A stretch of DNA of 64,000 nucleotides from Chamaea fasciata. Taxonomy: Eukaryota > Chordata > Aves > Passeriformes > Sylviidae. Both the position numbers and the translations under genes were made by a program. The stretch covers positions 134,001-198,000 of the forward strand of contig JARCOQ010000090.1 of assembly GCA_029207755.1 (NCBI GenBank), read 5' to 3'. How positions within the stretch are numbered: the stretch's first letter is position 1; each line of letters begins with the position of its first letter. Of the stretch, positions 24,253 through 34,075 are shown piece after piece. The notes below the pieces were generated by a model that was not told the origin of the DNA, did no database searches, and saw only the letters and a program-made list of their open reading frames with translations.

Positions 24253-25350
24253 GGGACACCTAGGGGACAGCCAGGGCACCCCAGGGACACCTAGGGGACA
24301 GCCAGGGCACCCACAGGGACACCTAAGGAACAGCCAGGGCACCCCCAGGGACACGTATGAGACAGCCAGGGCAGCCCTGGGACACCTAGGGGACAGCCAG
24401 GGCACCCCAGGGACACCTAAAGGAAAGCCTGGGCACCCCAGGGACAGCCAGGGCACCCCAGGGACACCTAGGGGACAGCCAGGGCCCCCACAGGGACAGC
24501 CAGGGCCCCCCAATGGACAGCAAGGGCACCTCCAGGGACACCTAAAGGACAGCCAGGGCACCCCAGGGACAACTAAGGGACAGCCAGGGCATCCCTAGGG
24601 ACACCTAAACGAAAGCCTGGGTACCCCAGGGACAGCCAGGGCACCCAAGGGACACCTAGGGGACAGCCAGGGCCCCCACAGGGACAGCCAGGGCCCCCCC
24701 AGGGACAGACAAGGTACCCCTAGGGACACATAAGGGAACGCCAGGGCCCTGACAGGGACACCCAGGGCACCCCCAGGGACAGCTAGGGGACAGCCAGGGC
24801 ATCCCCAGGGACACCAGAGCACCCCCAGGGACACTTAGGGGACAGCCAGGGCCCTCTCAGGGACACCAGGGTACCCCCAGGGACAGCCAGGGCACCCCCA
24901 GGGACACCTAGGAAGACAGCCAGGGCCCCCCCAGGGACAGACAAGGTACCCCTAGGGGACAGTCAGGGCACCCCCAGGGACACCTAAAAGACAGCCAGGG
25001 CAGCCCTGGGACACCTAGGGGACAGGCAGGGCACCCCCAGGGACACCTAAGAGACAGCCAGGGCACCCCAGGGACAGTCAGGTCCCCCCAAGGGACACCT
25101 AGTGGACAGCCCGTGGACCCCAAGGTACACCTAGGGGACAGCCAGGGCATCCCAGGGACAGTCAGGTCCCCCCAAGGGACACCTAGTGGACAGCCCGTGG
25201 ACCCCAAGGGACACCTAGGGGACAGCCAGGGCACTCCAGGGACACCTAGGGGACAGCCAGGGCAACCCCAGGGACAGCCAGAGCACCCCAGGGACACCTA
25301 GGGGACAGCCAGGGCGCCCCCAGGGCCACCTAGGGGAAAGCCAGGGCACC
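24253..25350. repeat. Minisatellite block M4, with an 84-bp tandem duplication
   Basis: About 1.1 kb of more degenerate minisatellite, ending at the single-copy DNA that begins CAGAGCTCCAAG. A stretch starting GGGACAGTCAGGTCCCCCCA at 25071 is repeated at 25155, giving an exact 84-bp period. Unit 2 has only one copy (near 54832). Confidence 0.9.
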
Positions 25351-25417
25351 CAGAGCTCCAAGTGCTCTCCAAGGCAGGCTCAAAACCCTTACCAACGATT
25401 GGCTTTAATAAAGCAAC

Positions 25418-25972
25418 TCACACAAAGTCACCAGCACCACACGGTTGGTCTGTAACGGCTGCAACAAAATACGCCCTTCTGGAAGCAGTTCAGCACTTAC
25501 TGATCACTTCTTTGTTTTGGCACTTCCCAGCCAGGGCCTGCGGGGCCTCCTGCAGATGCAGGTCTTCGCTGACAAGGCTCCACTTGTGCAGCAGCAGCAG
25601 GATTAGGGGCAGGAGCAGGAGCAGCTCCCTGAAATTTTAGAAAATATTAGAAAAATACAGGCAAAAATCTCACCTCTGTCCTCCCCTAAGAACATCCCTA
25701 GGACATCATCCCAGTTTTTCCCAGCTAGGAGCTGCAAGGAATTCAGGCAGGGGAATTGACATCAGGGAACAGCTTTGTAAAGTCAAAGGCAGAAAGAGAA
25801 GATCCACCAGCAAAGGGCAGGAAAGGGGAAAGGTTTCTGAAAACATTTCTGCAGTCTAATTAATAATTATTTCTGCTTCCCCAGCGAGAAGAACACAAAC
25901 TCACAGCCATTCAGGCCTGACAGTCCCCTGCAGCCAGAGCTCAGCACACATCCACAGAAGCAAGTCCAGCAT
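25418..25972 (-). CDS. Small spliced gene, 78-residue hydrophobic protein, unknown family
   Basis: Three minus-strand segments with canonical splice sites join into one intact frame. Exon A, 25972-25905 (68 bp), starts ATG directly after a long T tract ending CTTTCAG and ends before GTGAGT. Exon B, 25628-25501 (128 bp), follows TTTTCTAAAATTTCAG and ends before GTAAGT. Exon C starts at 25458 after TTTTGTTGCAG and reaches TGA at 25420-25418. ATTAAA at 25409-25404 gives a poly(A) signal. The product has 78 residues: an N-terminus MLDLLLWMCAELWLQ, a hydrophobic stretch ELLLLLPLILLLL at about residues 24-36, then a polar tail with two cysteines ending CGAGDFV. One membrane segment or a signal anchor is likely. 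It may be the 3' end of a longer gene, since the ATG lies right at an acceptor. The frame is unchanged in unit 2. Confidence 0.55.
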
Positions 25973-25979
25973 CTGAAAG

Positions 25980-26008
25980 AAAAAAAAAAAAAAAAAAAAA
26001 AAAAAAAA
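25980..26008. repeat. Poly(A) run (29 bp)
   Basis: On the minus strand this is the long pyrimidine tract immediately before exon A of the small spliced gene. It is 29 A in unit 1 and 30 A in unit 2. Confidence 0.95.
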
Positions 26009-27777
26009 CACAATCAAACCAGAAGGAAAAGGTGATTTCTTTGGCTTCAAAGTTATTTCAAGTTCTTAAAGCCCAACACAGCTGATAGGAGAAACAGAGT
26101 CAGGGCTCCTGGCAGACAGAGGGTGTTTTCCCCCCCAGGGGACTGCAGAGGAATTGTCTGGGACTTGGACTGTCCCTCGGGGTGACACCAGTTGCTGTGA
26201 CTTTTATCATTCCATATGTTTGACTCCCAAAACTTCCCAGCCCAGGGGCTTGAGCTGACAGGGCAGCACAAAGATTGTTCTCTGTGTGGTGCCCAGATTT
26301 GGGGTTCACTGTCACCTTTGCTAGTTTAGATGAATTATACCCACGGCCCCGAATTCCCTGCTCAGTTCCTGCTGCAATAACCTCACAGTGCCTCACAGAG
26401 CATGGATATTCCCACGCAGAGCTGCTGCTTGAATGCCAGATGTGTCAGGAACCAGCAGAGCTTCCAAGGAAGCTCAGCAGGATGGGGACAGGATAGGTTT
26501 TTATTCCATAGATTTGGTTAATTCTAACCCTCATCCCCTGGGGGTCACCTGTCAGATTTCCCTGGAATTCAGCCACCCCCTGAGCTCGGGCTCCAGGTGA
26601 TGTTTCAGAGCAGGAGAAGGCACTGGCCGGCCTGTGCTGAGGCAGCCCCTGTGCCCTCGGGAGGACACAGCTCCCTGCAGGAGCTCAGCTCCTTTCCGAG
26701 CCCCAGCAGTGGCCTCTGCAAGTGCCTTTCCCTCAGGCAAGGGATGCCCATCCCTGCCTTCAGCACACCTCCAGTGGGACCCACCTGCAAAAGCTTTCCA
26801 TCACTTCTGCACTCCGGCTGACTCCCTGGAAAAGTCCAGACTTCATCCAAACGAAACTCCATCCCACTCAAACCTTTGATTTTGAGGCATCTCCGAGGGC
26901 CGTTGCTCTGGATTTAATTTCTGTGAGGGAGGAGCACCTTGGCTTTAATGCTGCCGATGGGTGATGTCCTCAGGCTGAAAGGGAGGGGATTTGGGGTGGC
27001 CAGGACATCCCTGGCAACTGTGTGGGAGCTCCGGGAGGTGGGAATTGCTGTCTGAGCCCCTCTGCAGACAGCCCGAGCCGCCGTTCCCGGGCAATGCCAG
27101 CTGTTCCCTGGGGAGCTCTTGGGCTGTGGGTGCCTCTGTCCGGGCTGCAGCATCTCCCCGTGCCCGGTGGGAGCAGCCCCTGGCCGAGGAGCCGCGGCAG
27201 CCCCGGGGCCGTGTCCGTGCCAGCCCCGAGCCCGGCCCCGGGCCCTGCGTTTGGCCGCCGCTGCCACGGGCGGGGCCCCGCAGGCACAGCTCCTCCCCTG
27301 CACATCATCCCAGGGCTGCTGGCCCCGCTGGGGCTGCCGGCCTCCTTCCTCCCTGCGCCTCCGGGCACCCGGGACACCTGCAGGAAACACCGAGGGACAC
27401 TGCAGGCGGCACGGGGGGGCACCGAGGCCTCCGGCCAGAAAAGCAGCCCCGGCCTCAGCAGCTGCCATCAGTTTGGCCCGGCAACACTCACCTGCAGGAA
27501 ACGCCCCTGTGCGGGTGGGACCGGCCCTGCCTCTCTCCAGAACTTTGGCCGTGGAAGAAGGGAAGCCTCAGGACTTGTCCTGCTCTTTTCCGCCCAGAAA
27601 GAGACTTTGTGTAAGTACTTTTACGGCAGCTGTTGAGTAAATCCTGGAAAGGACAGGAAATCAGCGTCACTGGAAGAGCTTTGTGCTGTCGTGACCTGCC
27701 AGCCAGTTCTGCCCTCGAGCCATTCCAGGGGCTGCTGTGTGAAGCAGCTTTGGCAGAGAAGGCGGCACTGCACTTAC
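26009..27777. other. Intron-like DNA with isolated splice signals
   Basis: Proposed intron between the 27778-27954 segment and exon A of the minus-strand gene. A strong minus-strand donor, CCTGCAG before GTGAGTG, ends at about 27491, only 15 bases after an acceptor-like CCCGCACAG. A plus-strand donor GTAAGTAC stands at about 27611. Around 27040-27460 the DNA is GC-rich and gives overlapping open frames on both strands, none of which looks like a protein. No gene is called. Confidence 0.45.
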
Positions 27778-27954
27778 CTTAGTGGGGCCAAGCGTTGCCA
27801 TCCTATGGAGGTCCATCCCCATAATGCAGAGATTGGTTCAGCTGCTTGGAGCAGAGTCCGGGTAATGCCAAGGTGCTGAGTTCGATTCTCAAACGGTCCG
27901 TCTGCTTGAGAGTCAGATTTTAGGATCCCTCTCAGGCTCAGTATATCCTGTGAC
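27778..27954 (-). other. Candidate exon made largely of an antisense SINE (177 bp)
   Basis: On the minus strand an acceptor CCTCTTATTTCCAG precedes 27954, and the segment ends CCACTAAG before GTAAGTG, a near-consensus donor. Its 5' end coincides with the CR1-like tail of the SINE and it runs through the tRNA-like head, so splice sites at or beside the element would make it an exon. It lies between the YY1/ETS promoter and the small spliced gene, in the right order for one transcript. The upstream partner donor was not found. Confidence 0.35.
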
Positions 27955-27958
27955 CTGG
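27828..27958 (+). mobile_element. tRNA-Ile-derived SINE with CR1-like tail (TguSINE1-like)
   Basis: The head aligns with nuclear tRNA-Ile: TGGTTCAGCTG at 27834-27844 fits the Pol III A box, GTTCGATTC at 27880-27888 fits the B box, and GCCAAGGT between them is typical of tRNA-Ile. The acceptor-stem-like CGGTCCG follows. From about 27915 the tail (TAGGATCCCT, then GGCTCAGTATATCCTGTGA) resembles the 3' end of CR1 LINEs, expected if CR1 machinery moved it. The anticodon region and stem pairing are decayed, so it is not a working tRNA gene. Confidence 0.65.
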
Positions 27959-28069
27959 AAATAAGAGGAAAATTCTCGGCTGAGTTTTAATAAAACAGCT
28001 TTTGCCATTGCAGGGTGTGAGCTGCACTCGGTGATTTTCGGCCGCGATGAGCCCCACGAGCATTCCGCC

Positions 28070-28400
28070 CTTCCTTGCCGCCATCTTGGTTGCGTCTGAG
28101 GCCACTTCCGGTCCCGCCGGCATCTTTTTTGCGGCACCGCTAAGGCCCCCGGCAGGTGTTTACACAGACGCCTGACTAAATCCACGAATCCGAACCCGGA
28201 GGCGGCGCGGATGAGCACATGGCCGGTGTCTGCACACCTGGAAACGCCGCGGAAAATTGCGCCCGGGCGGCGCTGTAGTCGGGGTTTTTGTGCAGGCATC
28301 TGCGTAAACGCCTACAGGGTCCTTATTTTTTCCCGCCCTTTTGGCCGCCCTTTTTAGAAGGTCAGGCGCCTCGCGTCTCGCCGCCATCTTGGTAGTGGAA
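28070..28400 (-). promoter_or_regulatory. Duplicated YY1/ETS CpG-island promoter
   Basis: GCCGCCATCTTGG occurs at 28077-28089 and 28380-28392. Read on the minus strand it is CCAAGATGGCGGC, the YY1 site that often overlaps the start codon of housekeeping genes. ACTTCCGGT at 28104-28112 is an ETS/GABP site. The two YY1 copies head a diverged duplication of about 300 bp: GCCTGACTAAATCCA near 28170 matches GCCTGACTCAATGGA near 28435, and ACGCCGCGGAAAAT occurs in both. Orientation points to minus-strand transcription toward 25.4 kb. Each site gives an ATG followed by an open frame starting MAAR (48 residues from the left site), coding value unknown. Confidence 0.6.
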
Positions 28401-28687
28401 CCCACTAAAATGCCCCCTCGGCCGCTCACACAAGCGCCTGACTCAATGGACTGCCGCCCGCGGCGCCGCTGCGCCCCCATCCCGTGTCCGCACACCCGCA
28501 AACGCCGCGGAAAATCGCGCCCGGACGGCTCCGGGGTCCGGGTGGCGCGCGCAGGCAGCCGGCTGCCACGCGCCCGGGCTCCTTGCCTTTTTCCCTCCCT
28601 TTCGGCCCCGAGCTGCGGGCGGACGGGCGGCAGCGCCGCCCCCGAGCTCACAATGCGGGGCTGCCACGCGCGTCGGGGACGGGCGGG

Positions 28688-29040
28688 GGGGGACAGCTGC
28701 ACTACCGCTCTTTGCCCACAGGGTGGCAGCACTGCCGCACGGCTCCGGCGGGACGGTCATGGGGGGCAGCTGCACTACCGCTCTTTGCCCACAGGGTGGC
28801 AGCATTGCCGCACAGATCAGGCGGGACGGGCGGGAGGGACAGCTGCACTACCGCTCTTTGCCCACACGATGGCAGCATTGCCGCACAGATCAGGCGGGAC
28901 GGGCGGGAGGGACAGCTGCACTACCGCTGTTTGCCCACACGGTGGCAGCATTGCCGCACAGATCGGGCGGGCCGGGCGGGGGGGAAGCTGCACTACCGCT
29001 CTCTGCCCACAGGGTGGCAGCACTGCCGCGCGGCGGCGCG
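28688..29040. repeat. 73-bp tandem array, five units, CpG-rich
   Basis: GCACTACCGCT recurs at 28699, 28772, 28845, 28918 and 28990, periods 73, 73, 73 and 72. Each unit has TTTGCCCACAGGGTGGCAGC or a close variant and GCCGCACAGATC. The phrase CCACAGGGTGGCAG agrees with the CTCF core CCASYAGRKGGCRS at 12 of 14 positions; units 3 and 4 read CCACACGATGGCAG and CCACACGGTGGCAG. The array closes the CpG island, and AT-rich DNA starts about 100 bp further on. Confidence 0.9.
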
Positions 29041-29149
29041 GAGCGGAGCCATAAACGAACGTGCCCAGAAATGCCCTTCCGAACAGCCTCCGGAATAAAT
29101 GGCCCAAAAGACCCCCGAGCACACCTGCGAGAGCCCTGCCAGCAACCAG

Positions 29150-29560
29150 ACCGAAACAAAAAAGCCTTTCGTTCAGGCTCTATTTCAATATTTTTTATCT
29201 TTGTGATTCTGATATTTACATTAATCATTACAATTCAGCTTTTATATTATGTACATTATACATCATGTATTATGTTTATTATACTATTATATTTATTATA
29301 TATATTAAGTATAGAAAGTTATATATAAAATAATTTATTATTTATTATGTAATGTTATAAATAATAATACATTTCATTTAAATATCATGATTATGTACAT
29401 TATAGATGTTTATATTATGTATATTATATATATTTATAAAACGTGTAGTATGTAATAATATATTGTGTATTTATTATTTATATTATTTTTCATATCCTAT
29501 ACTTTTTGTTATTTTTCTTTTTCATTATTTTTTAATTCGTTTGTTTATATTTTAAACGAT
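29150..29560. repeat. AT-rich low-complexity DNA
   Basis: TATTAT, TATATA and related words dominate. The change from the CpG island to this stretch takes place within about 100 bp. No gene is seen. Confidence 0.85.
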
Positions 29561-29756
29561 ATTTTACACTAGATGAATTCATTAACCTAACACATCAGAA
29601 ACACAATTAATTTGAATTAAATGAGCCTGGTTTTCTAAGGGGTAAAGTTTTAATCTTTATTCAAATAATATGGGCATGTTTTCTCTTTCTCTATGGTTTT
29701 TTTTTGGTGGGTTGCGGGGGAGTTTAGTTTGTGGGTTTTCTTTTTTTGTTCGCTTT

Positions 29757-30067
29757 GTTTTGGAGTTCTTTGCTAATAAACAAGCAGGGTCGGAGAGTTC
29801 AAAATAAAACGTCTACTTTGTTTTTATTGCCCCCTCTGAAATACGCCTCGACAGCCTGGACAGCAGGCTGCTGCTGGTAACACTGTGCACGGGTAGGAGG
29901 AGACCTGGTCGGGGCTGGGAAGGAAAAAACGGCACCACGGTGGTCACAGCTTTCTCCCTTCAGGAGTTTTATGGAGCAGAAAATACAGAGCTTTTGCCAA
30001 CTGCGCTCTCTGTGACATCCCGACGTCCAGCGGGCACCGAGGTCATTTCTCATCTTTCTTGCCAACA
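29757..30067 (-). mobile_element. Possible solo LTR (weak)
   Basis: Read on the minus strand the segment starts TGTTGGCAAG, has CCATAAAAC about 100 bases in and AATAAAAAC near its end, and closes CTCCAAAACA. The short terminal inverted repeat TGTT/AACA and this signal order suit a retroviral LTR. No target-site duplication was found and no element name was recognised, so an ordinary AT-rich region remains possible. Confidence 0.25.
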
Positions 30068-30099
30068 GCCAAACCCCCAGGCGCCCGGGGGAAGAAAGA

Positions 30100-30420
30100 G
30101 TATGGGGAAAAAAAAAAAGGAACAAAGAAAACATGAAAAAATAAACCAAAACTATAGAAAATAATAAATAAAATTAAAATACCAAAAGAAAAAAAATTTC
30201 AAAGTAACAAAAAAGTGGAAAAAAAATTTAAACAAAAAATTAAAATAAAAAACTAAAAGTAGTTTTAACAAGTAAATAAATAGCTAAAGAAAAAAATATA
30301 AAAATTAAAAAACGGAAGAAAAAGTCTTTGAAAAACCACAAAACGCAACATGAGAAACCACAACAAAAGAGCATAAAAATACAAAAATAACAAGAAATAA
30401 AATACAAAATTAAATAAATG
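30100..30420. repeat. A-rich low-complexity tract
   Basis: The plus strand is mostly A with scattered single bases, in AAAATAAA-like words. It may be a decayed poly(A) tail or simple repeat. No gene is seen. Confidence 0.8.
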
Positions 30421-31347
30421 CAGCTTTCACCTCCTGCCACTGCCTAAAAAAGCACCATGGCTTTCCTCAATTATGCAGCAATAAGGGAAACAAACCCAGT
30501 GCCCCCCAGAACAGAAGGTTTTCTAGACAATTCCCACTTTTGCTTGGAAACAAATTCTATTTTAGTGGGAAGCTCATTTTGGACAAACACCCAAATGTGC
30601 CAAGGTAGGAAAGAACCACCCCCCTGTGTCCAAGGAACAGCAGCTAGGCCTGGATTCAGGTTTTAATGGCATTTATGTAATTAAAAATGCAGTAAATTGA
30701 ACTTTACAAAGAGATGAATCATGGCAAATAAATACTTCAACGTTTTCTTGGGAATTCACAGAATTTTGTGGAGATGGTGCTGGACAATTCCTGATTTACC
30801 AACATTAATTGGGTAAATTTCCTTGGAAATGTGCTCTACAAGGTGCAAAAATTCCAATTAGGATGGAAAATTGGAATAAATAAATATTCCCTTACTAAAA
30901 TCAGAGAGAAAATCAGAGTTATTCCTTCAAATAAAAGGAAGGAATAACATCTAAATCCAAGCTTGCCTGGAAAACAAGCTCAGGAATTTCTAACATTGAA
31001 AACTTTTGCAAGAGTCATGAAGTTGGTGAAAGTTCATGGAATGATGATTTAAAATCTGCTTCCTCTGCTCTAATTTAAAGGGAAGTGGGAATTCAACAGG
31101 TCCAGTTACTCCTATCCAACCTTGGACTGGGATAAGGCCTTCCAGTGGCTTCACTTCCTACTGGCTCTCTCCTTTTTGCCCACAACCTGGAAGAGGAAAA
31201 GCAACAGGAATAAAGTCTCAAACAGGATGGCCTTGGTCCAGGCAGACTGAAATGCAGCTCCCAGGGAGGGAGGCCAGGCTGTGCCTCGGGGAGCTCCGGG
31301 AATCTGGGATTGCCCGTGGGATTAAAGGGCTGGAAAAGCACACCCAC
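30421..31347. other. No gene seen
   Basis: Moderate-AT single-copy DNA. Nothing beyond short chance open frames was found on either strand. Confidence 0.5.
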
Positions 31348-31570
31348 CTGCCAGGTTCAGTGCTGGGACCGAGCAAGGCCGGGGCTCGGGGGCAGCAGTC
31401 AGAGCTGGGACTGCAGGAGAACACCCCAAACCCGGGTTAAACATCCGGCACGACACGCAGCACGCTCCGGGAGAAACTCGGGTGGGAGAAGCCCCGGGAT
31501 GCTCCACGTTCCTTGCCCTTGGCAGCTGTGCCAGGGCCTCCATCAGAATGCTGACCTCACCGTGCAGCTC
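31348..31570 (-). other. Exon-like open segment, minus strand (223 bp)
   Basis: It follows TTCTCCTATTTTGTAG on the minus strand and ends CTGGCAG before GTGGGTG. One frame is open throughout and begins ELHGEVSILMEALAQLP, a helix-like heptad pattern, then becomes Pro/Ala/Cys-rich. No family was recognised. If the donor is skipped, unit 1 hits a stop at 31324-31326, whereas unit 2 has C60992 and stays open. Both ends could be chance splice matches. Confidence 0.3.
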
Positions 31571-32660
31571 CTACAAAATAGGAGAACTTATGGGAATCGC
31601 CCAGCAATCCATGGACTTCCAGTTATTAAGAACCACAGCTGCAGCGAAAGGTGCCCAAACTCTACTGCAAACCAGCAGGTCTGAGGAGACGCAGGGATTT
31701 ATTCCTGAGGGGACACAAGGATCCCTCAGCCAGCCAGGATTTCTCCCAGGCTCTTCCCACTGCTCTCTGAGGACACAAACAGCAGTTTTTCCCTGGAGTT
31801 CCCCTTTCCAACAATGCCAAGACTCATGTTCTCCTCCAACCCCAGGTTCAGGAGGGAAAGTAGGAATATTATCACTGCACAGACTGTCCAGGAGGGTGTG
31901 ACTGAGGCAGCAGCACCAGCTCCCACTCCACTGCTGCTCTGGATTCCTGAGCAGCTCCTTTCCATCCTGCCCTTCCCAGCACCATTCCCTGGGTGCCATG
32001 TCCACAGACACCTTCTCCATGCAGCTTAAAACCCACAGACACCAACAGAAAGGAGATCAAAAATCAATTCACATGCTGCTAGTCAGAGAGAATGGGAGAG
32101 GCCTAAAAATCTGCATTTATTTTAGAACACTAGAGCAATTTCTTCATGACCCTGACTATCAGTGATGGGCAGATAAACACCTTCTTTAACTTACTACCTG
32201 CAAAAACATCAAGTTTCAAGTTTAGTAAAGATAAAATTTTGCTGCAAAAATAAAAGAGGTGGGATGTTGGTGTTAGTGCTTTAACCTTCGGACATTAGCG
32301 GGTATTTGTAAAACAAATTCATTATTGAAGCAGCTAACTTGAAAATAAGGGGGTTTTACAATAAAGTTGACCAAAAAAGAGTCTCAAAATTAAGATACAG
32401 GTTGCACAAATATTTAAGGAAAAAAAAGTTGTCTTTCGTGCATATAACCTGCCAGCCTCTCATGTTTTCAGTCCTTACCATTTATTTTTACCAAGGTGAT
32501 GACTAAAACCTTGTCAAAAGCTCAAAAAAAAAACCAATCCAGGACAAGGCAGGTGTTTTCCCAAGTACCCCCAGTGTGGAGCTGTGTCAGCCACAAGTGT
32601 TTGCTCCCTCAGCCCAGCCCGGAGCAGGCTCCAGCTGCTGCCCAGGGGGGTTACCAAGGG
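31571..32660. other. No gene seen
   Basis: Single-copy DNA with short open frames only. A minus-strand donor-like AAATG before GTAAGG lies near 32470 without a matching acceptor. Confidence 0.5.
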
Positions 32661-32666
32661 ACTCAC

Positions 32667-32693
32667 CTGTTTCAAGCTGTAAATGCAGGTGGC
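32667..32693 (-). other. Candidate 27-bp microexon, minus strand
   Basis: On the minus strand CACTCCAGTGCAG precedes it and GTGAGTCCC follows, a near-perfect donor. It is nine codons, ATCIYSLKQ, phase 0. It stands just left of the tandem modules at 32753-36516 and could be the last splice-bounded piece of their minus-strand transcript. Confidence 0.3.
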
Positions 32694-32773
32694 CTGCACT
32701 GGAGTGCCAAAAAATGTGAAATATGTGACTCTCACCTTGAATAGCGATCGATCTTCTCAGGGGAGCCCCTCAC

Positions 32774-32814
32774 CCAGGATGGGGGGCTCTGCCACGGATT
32801 TCATCCCTCTGCAT
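32774..32814 (-). other. Exon-like segment of module a (41 bp)
   Basis: On the minus strand it begins ATGCAGAGGGATG after AACTTTCTTTCAG and ends CATCCTGG before GTGAGG. The same piece occurs at 34116-34076 and 35797-35757 with intact splice sites. A second donor (CTATTCAAG before GTGAGAG) at about 32735 could lengthen this copy only. Frames close quickly downstream, so it may be non-coding. Confidence 0.35.
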
Positions 32815-33895
32815 CTGAAAGAAAGTTGGGACAAAAGTCAGAGTGCTGCAGGATACCTTGACAGCTCCACATATCTTGTGGAAATCTAGGAATACCCTCG
32901 ACAGCCCTGCTACACTCCACATCACAAATTTCAAGCCCCCAGCACTATTATCCTATTACCCCCACACCCAGACTGAGCAGCAAGGCAGAGCAGCTCCGGG
33001 CCAAACACACACCAACACCCGTGACACAGCACAGGACAAACGAGGGGACACAACAGGGACAGAAAACTCTGGGCAAGAAGAATGACCCTGAGGGTCCAGA
33101 GAACTCGGAATGAGATGACCGAGGTGAGACGGAAGGTGAGCTGGCCAGGCTCAGAGAACCCTGCAGGAACAAGATGCCATCGGGATGACTTATCCCAAGA
33201 AATGCAGAGATGGATGCCCGAGAACCCTACGGTCAGAATCCTCGACCTGTCTTTGCATTCTCACAAGACCTAACCCGCCAGAATGGATCAGGGCGGTGCA
33301 CGGCTGTCAGTACAGCTCAGAACAAGACCTGAAAAGGCATCGGACTGGATGCTTGTGAAGAGAGATGGATTCTGATGAGTGTCCGAGCAGCTGAGACAAA
33401 GGCACCTGGCTGAGGAGCACAGAGATCAGAAATGCTAAGACTGATGCCAGAGGTTTTGACAGGCCCCTGAAGGGCTAAGGGAAAAGACAGCACACACAAG
33501 ACACCCAAGACACAGAGTGCACAACAGACACAACACACACCAGGACTGCTCTGCCCTGCACACCTCGGCACTGTGATCCAGAATGAGACTCTCCCTGGAT
33601 GAAACTTAAGGGGTCACAGCTTAGACATCCCTGTCTTCAAACCTGACTCAAAAAACCTTGCTAGTGACCCCACACTCTTCTTTCATGCCCTCTACGGCTC
33701 TGAGCTCTCCACTTATCTCTCAGATGTCTGGGGAGGTGCATCCACGCCGGGTCCCAAAGAAGGCTGCCTCTCCCTCGGGGAAATTCCTGCTGTGACCAGG
33801 CTGGTGTCTCCTCGTCAGCTACAATAAAGAGAACTAAACGTGACCCTGTGCTCTTAGCAGCACATCAGCCAGAAACCAGCAATTCTGCTACTCAC

Positions 33896-33975
33896 AGTCT
33901 CCTAAGCTTGCCTGTGTCCTCGGCCCTGTGCTTCAGCTGCGCTCAGAGGCCAACGCCGGCGTCGCAGGGTCTGGT
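33896..33975 (-). other. Exon-like segment of module a (80 bp)
   Basis: It is bounded on the minus strand by GTCTTTATTTTTAG and by GGAGACT before GTGAGTAG, both strong. All three frames contain a stop, so it is non-coding or untranslated. Compared with module b it looks like the 79-bp piece at 35277-35199 joined to the acceptor of the piece at 35657, as if about 381 bp between them were removed. Confidence 0.4.
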
Positions 33976-34075
33976 CTAAAAATAAAGACAAAGAACAGAG
34001 CTGTAACACGGCCACCATTTACACCTCCCCTGCAAATCAAAACAGTGACCGACCTTCTCAGGGGAGCCCCCTCAC

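Larger units (their letters stand above)
32753..34053. repeat. Tandem module a (1,301 bp)
   Basis: It runs from CTTCTCAGGGGAGCCCC to the next occurrence of that motif. It contains the 41-bp and 80-bp minus-strand splice-bounded pieces, a CA-rich stretch, and the TCTGGGGAGG to AATAAAG core seen at 60-310. It is about as similar to modules b and c as they are to each other, so homogenisation between modules is weaker than between macrosatellite units. Confidence 0.9.

Noticed and set aside
5362..25350. Dozens of overlapping open frames giving Gly-Val-Pro-Trp-Leu-Ser-type repeat proteins
   Set aside because: They occur in several frames at once, track the 31-33 bp minisatellite, mostly start at GTG rather than ATG, and end wherever a variant unit brings a TAG. 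No codon structure or conserved start is seen.
5362..25350. CRISPR-like array
   Set aside because: Repeats are contiguous with no unique spacers, and the sequence is eukaryotic.
26914..27468. GC-rich open frames of 150-207 residues on both strands
   Set aside because: They overlap each other in opposing frames, show no domain, and lie in what is best read as an intron or CpG-rich flank.
27771..27781. U1 snRNA 5' end (ACTTACCT)
   Set aside because: The match stops after eight bases. On the minus strand it is an ordinary splice donor.
27828..27905. Functional tRNA-Ile gene
   Set aside because: A and B boxes are good, but the acceptor and anticodon stems do not pair and a CR1-like tail follows. 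It is a SINE.
33360..33460. C/D box snoRNA (TGATGA at about 33373, CTGA at about 33450)
   Set aside because: The bases outside the two boxes do not form a terminal stem and no C'/D' pair was found.
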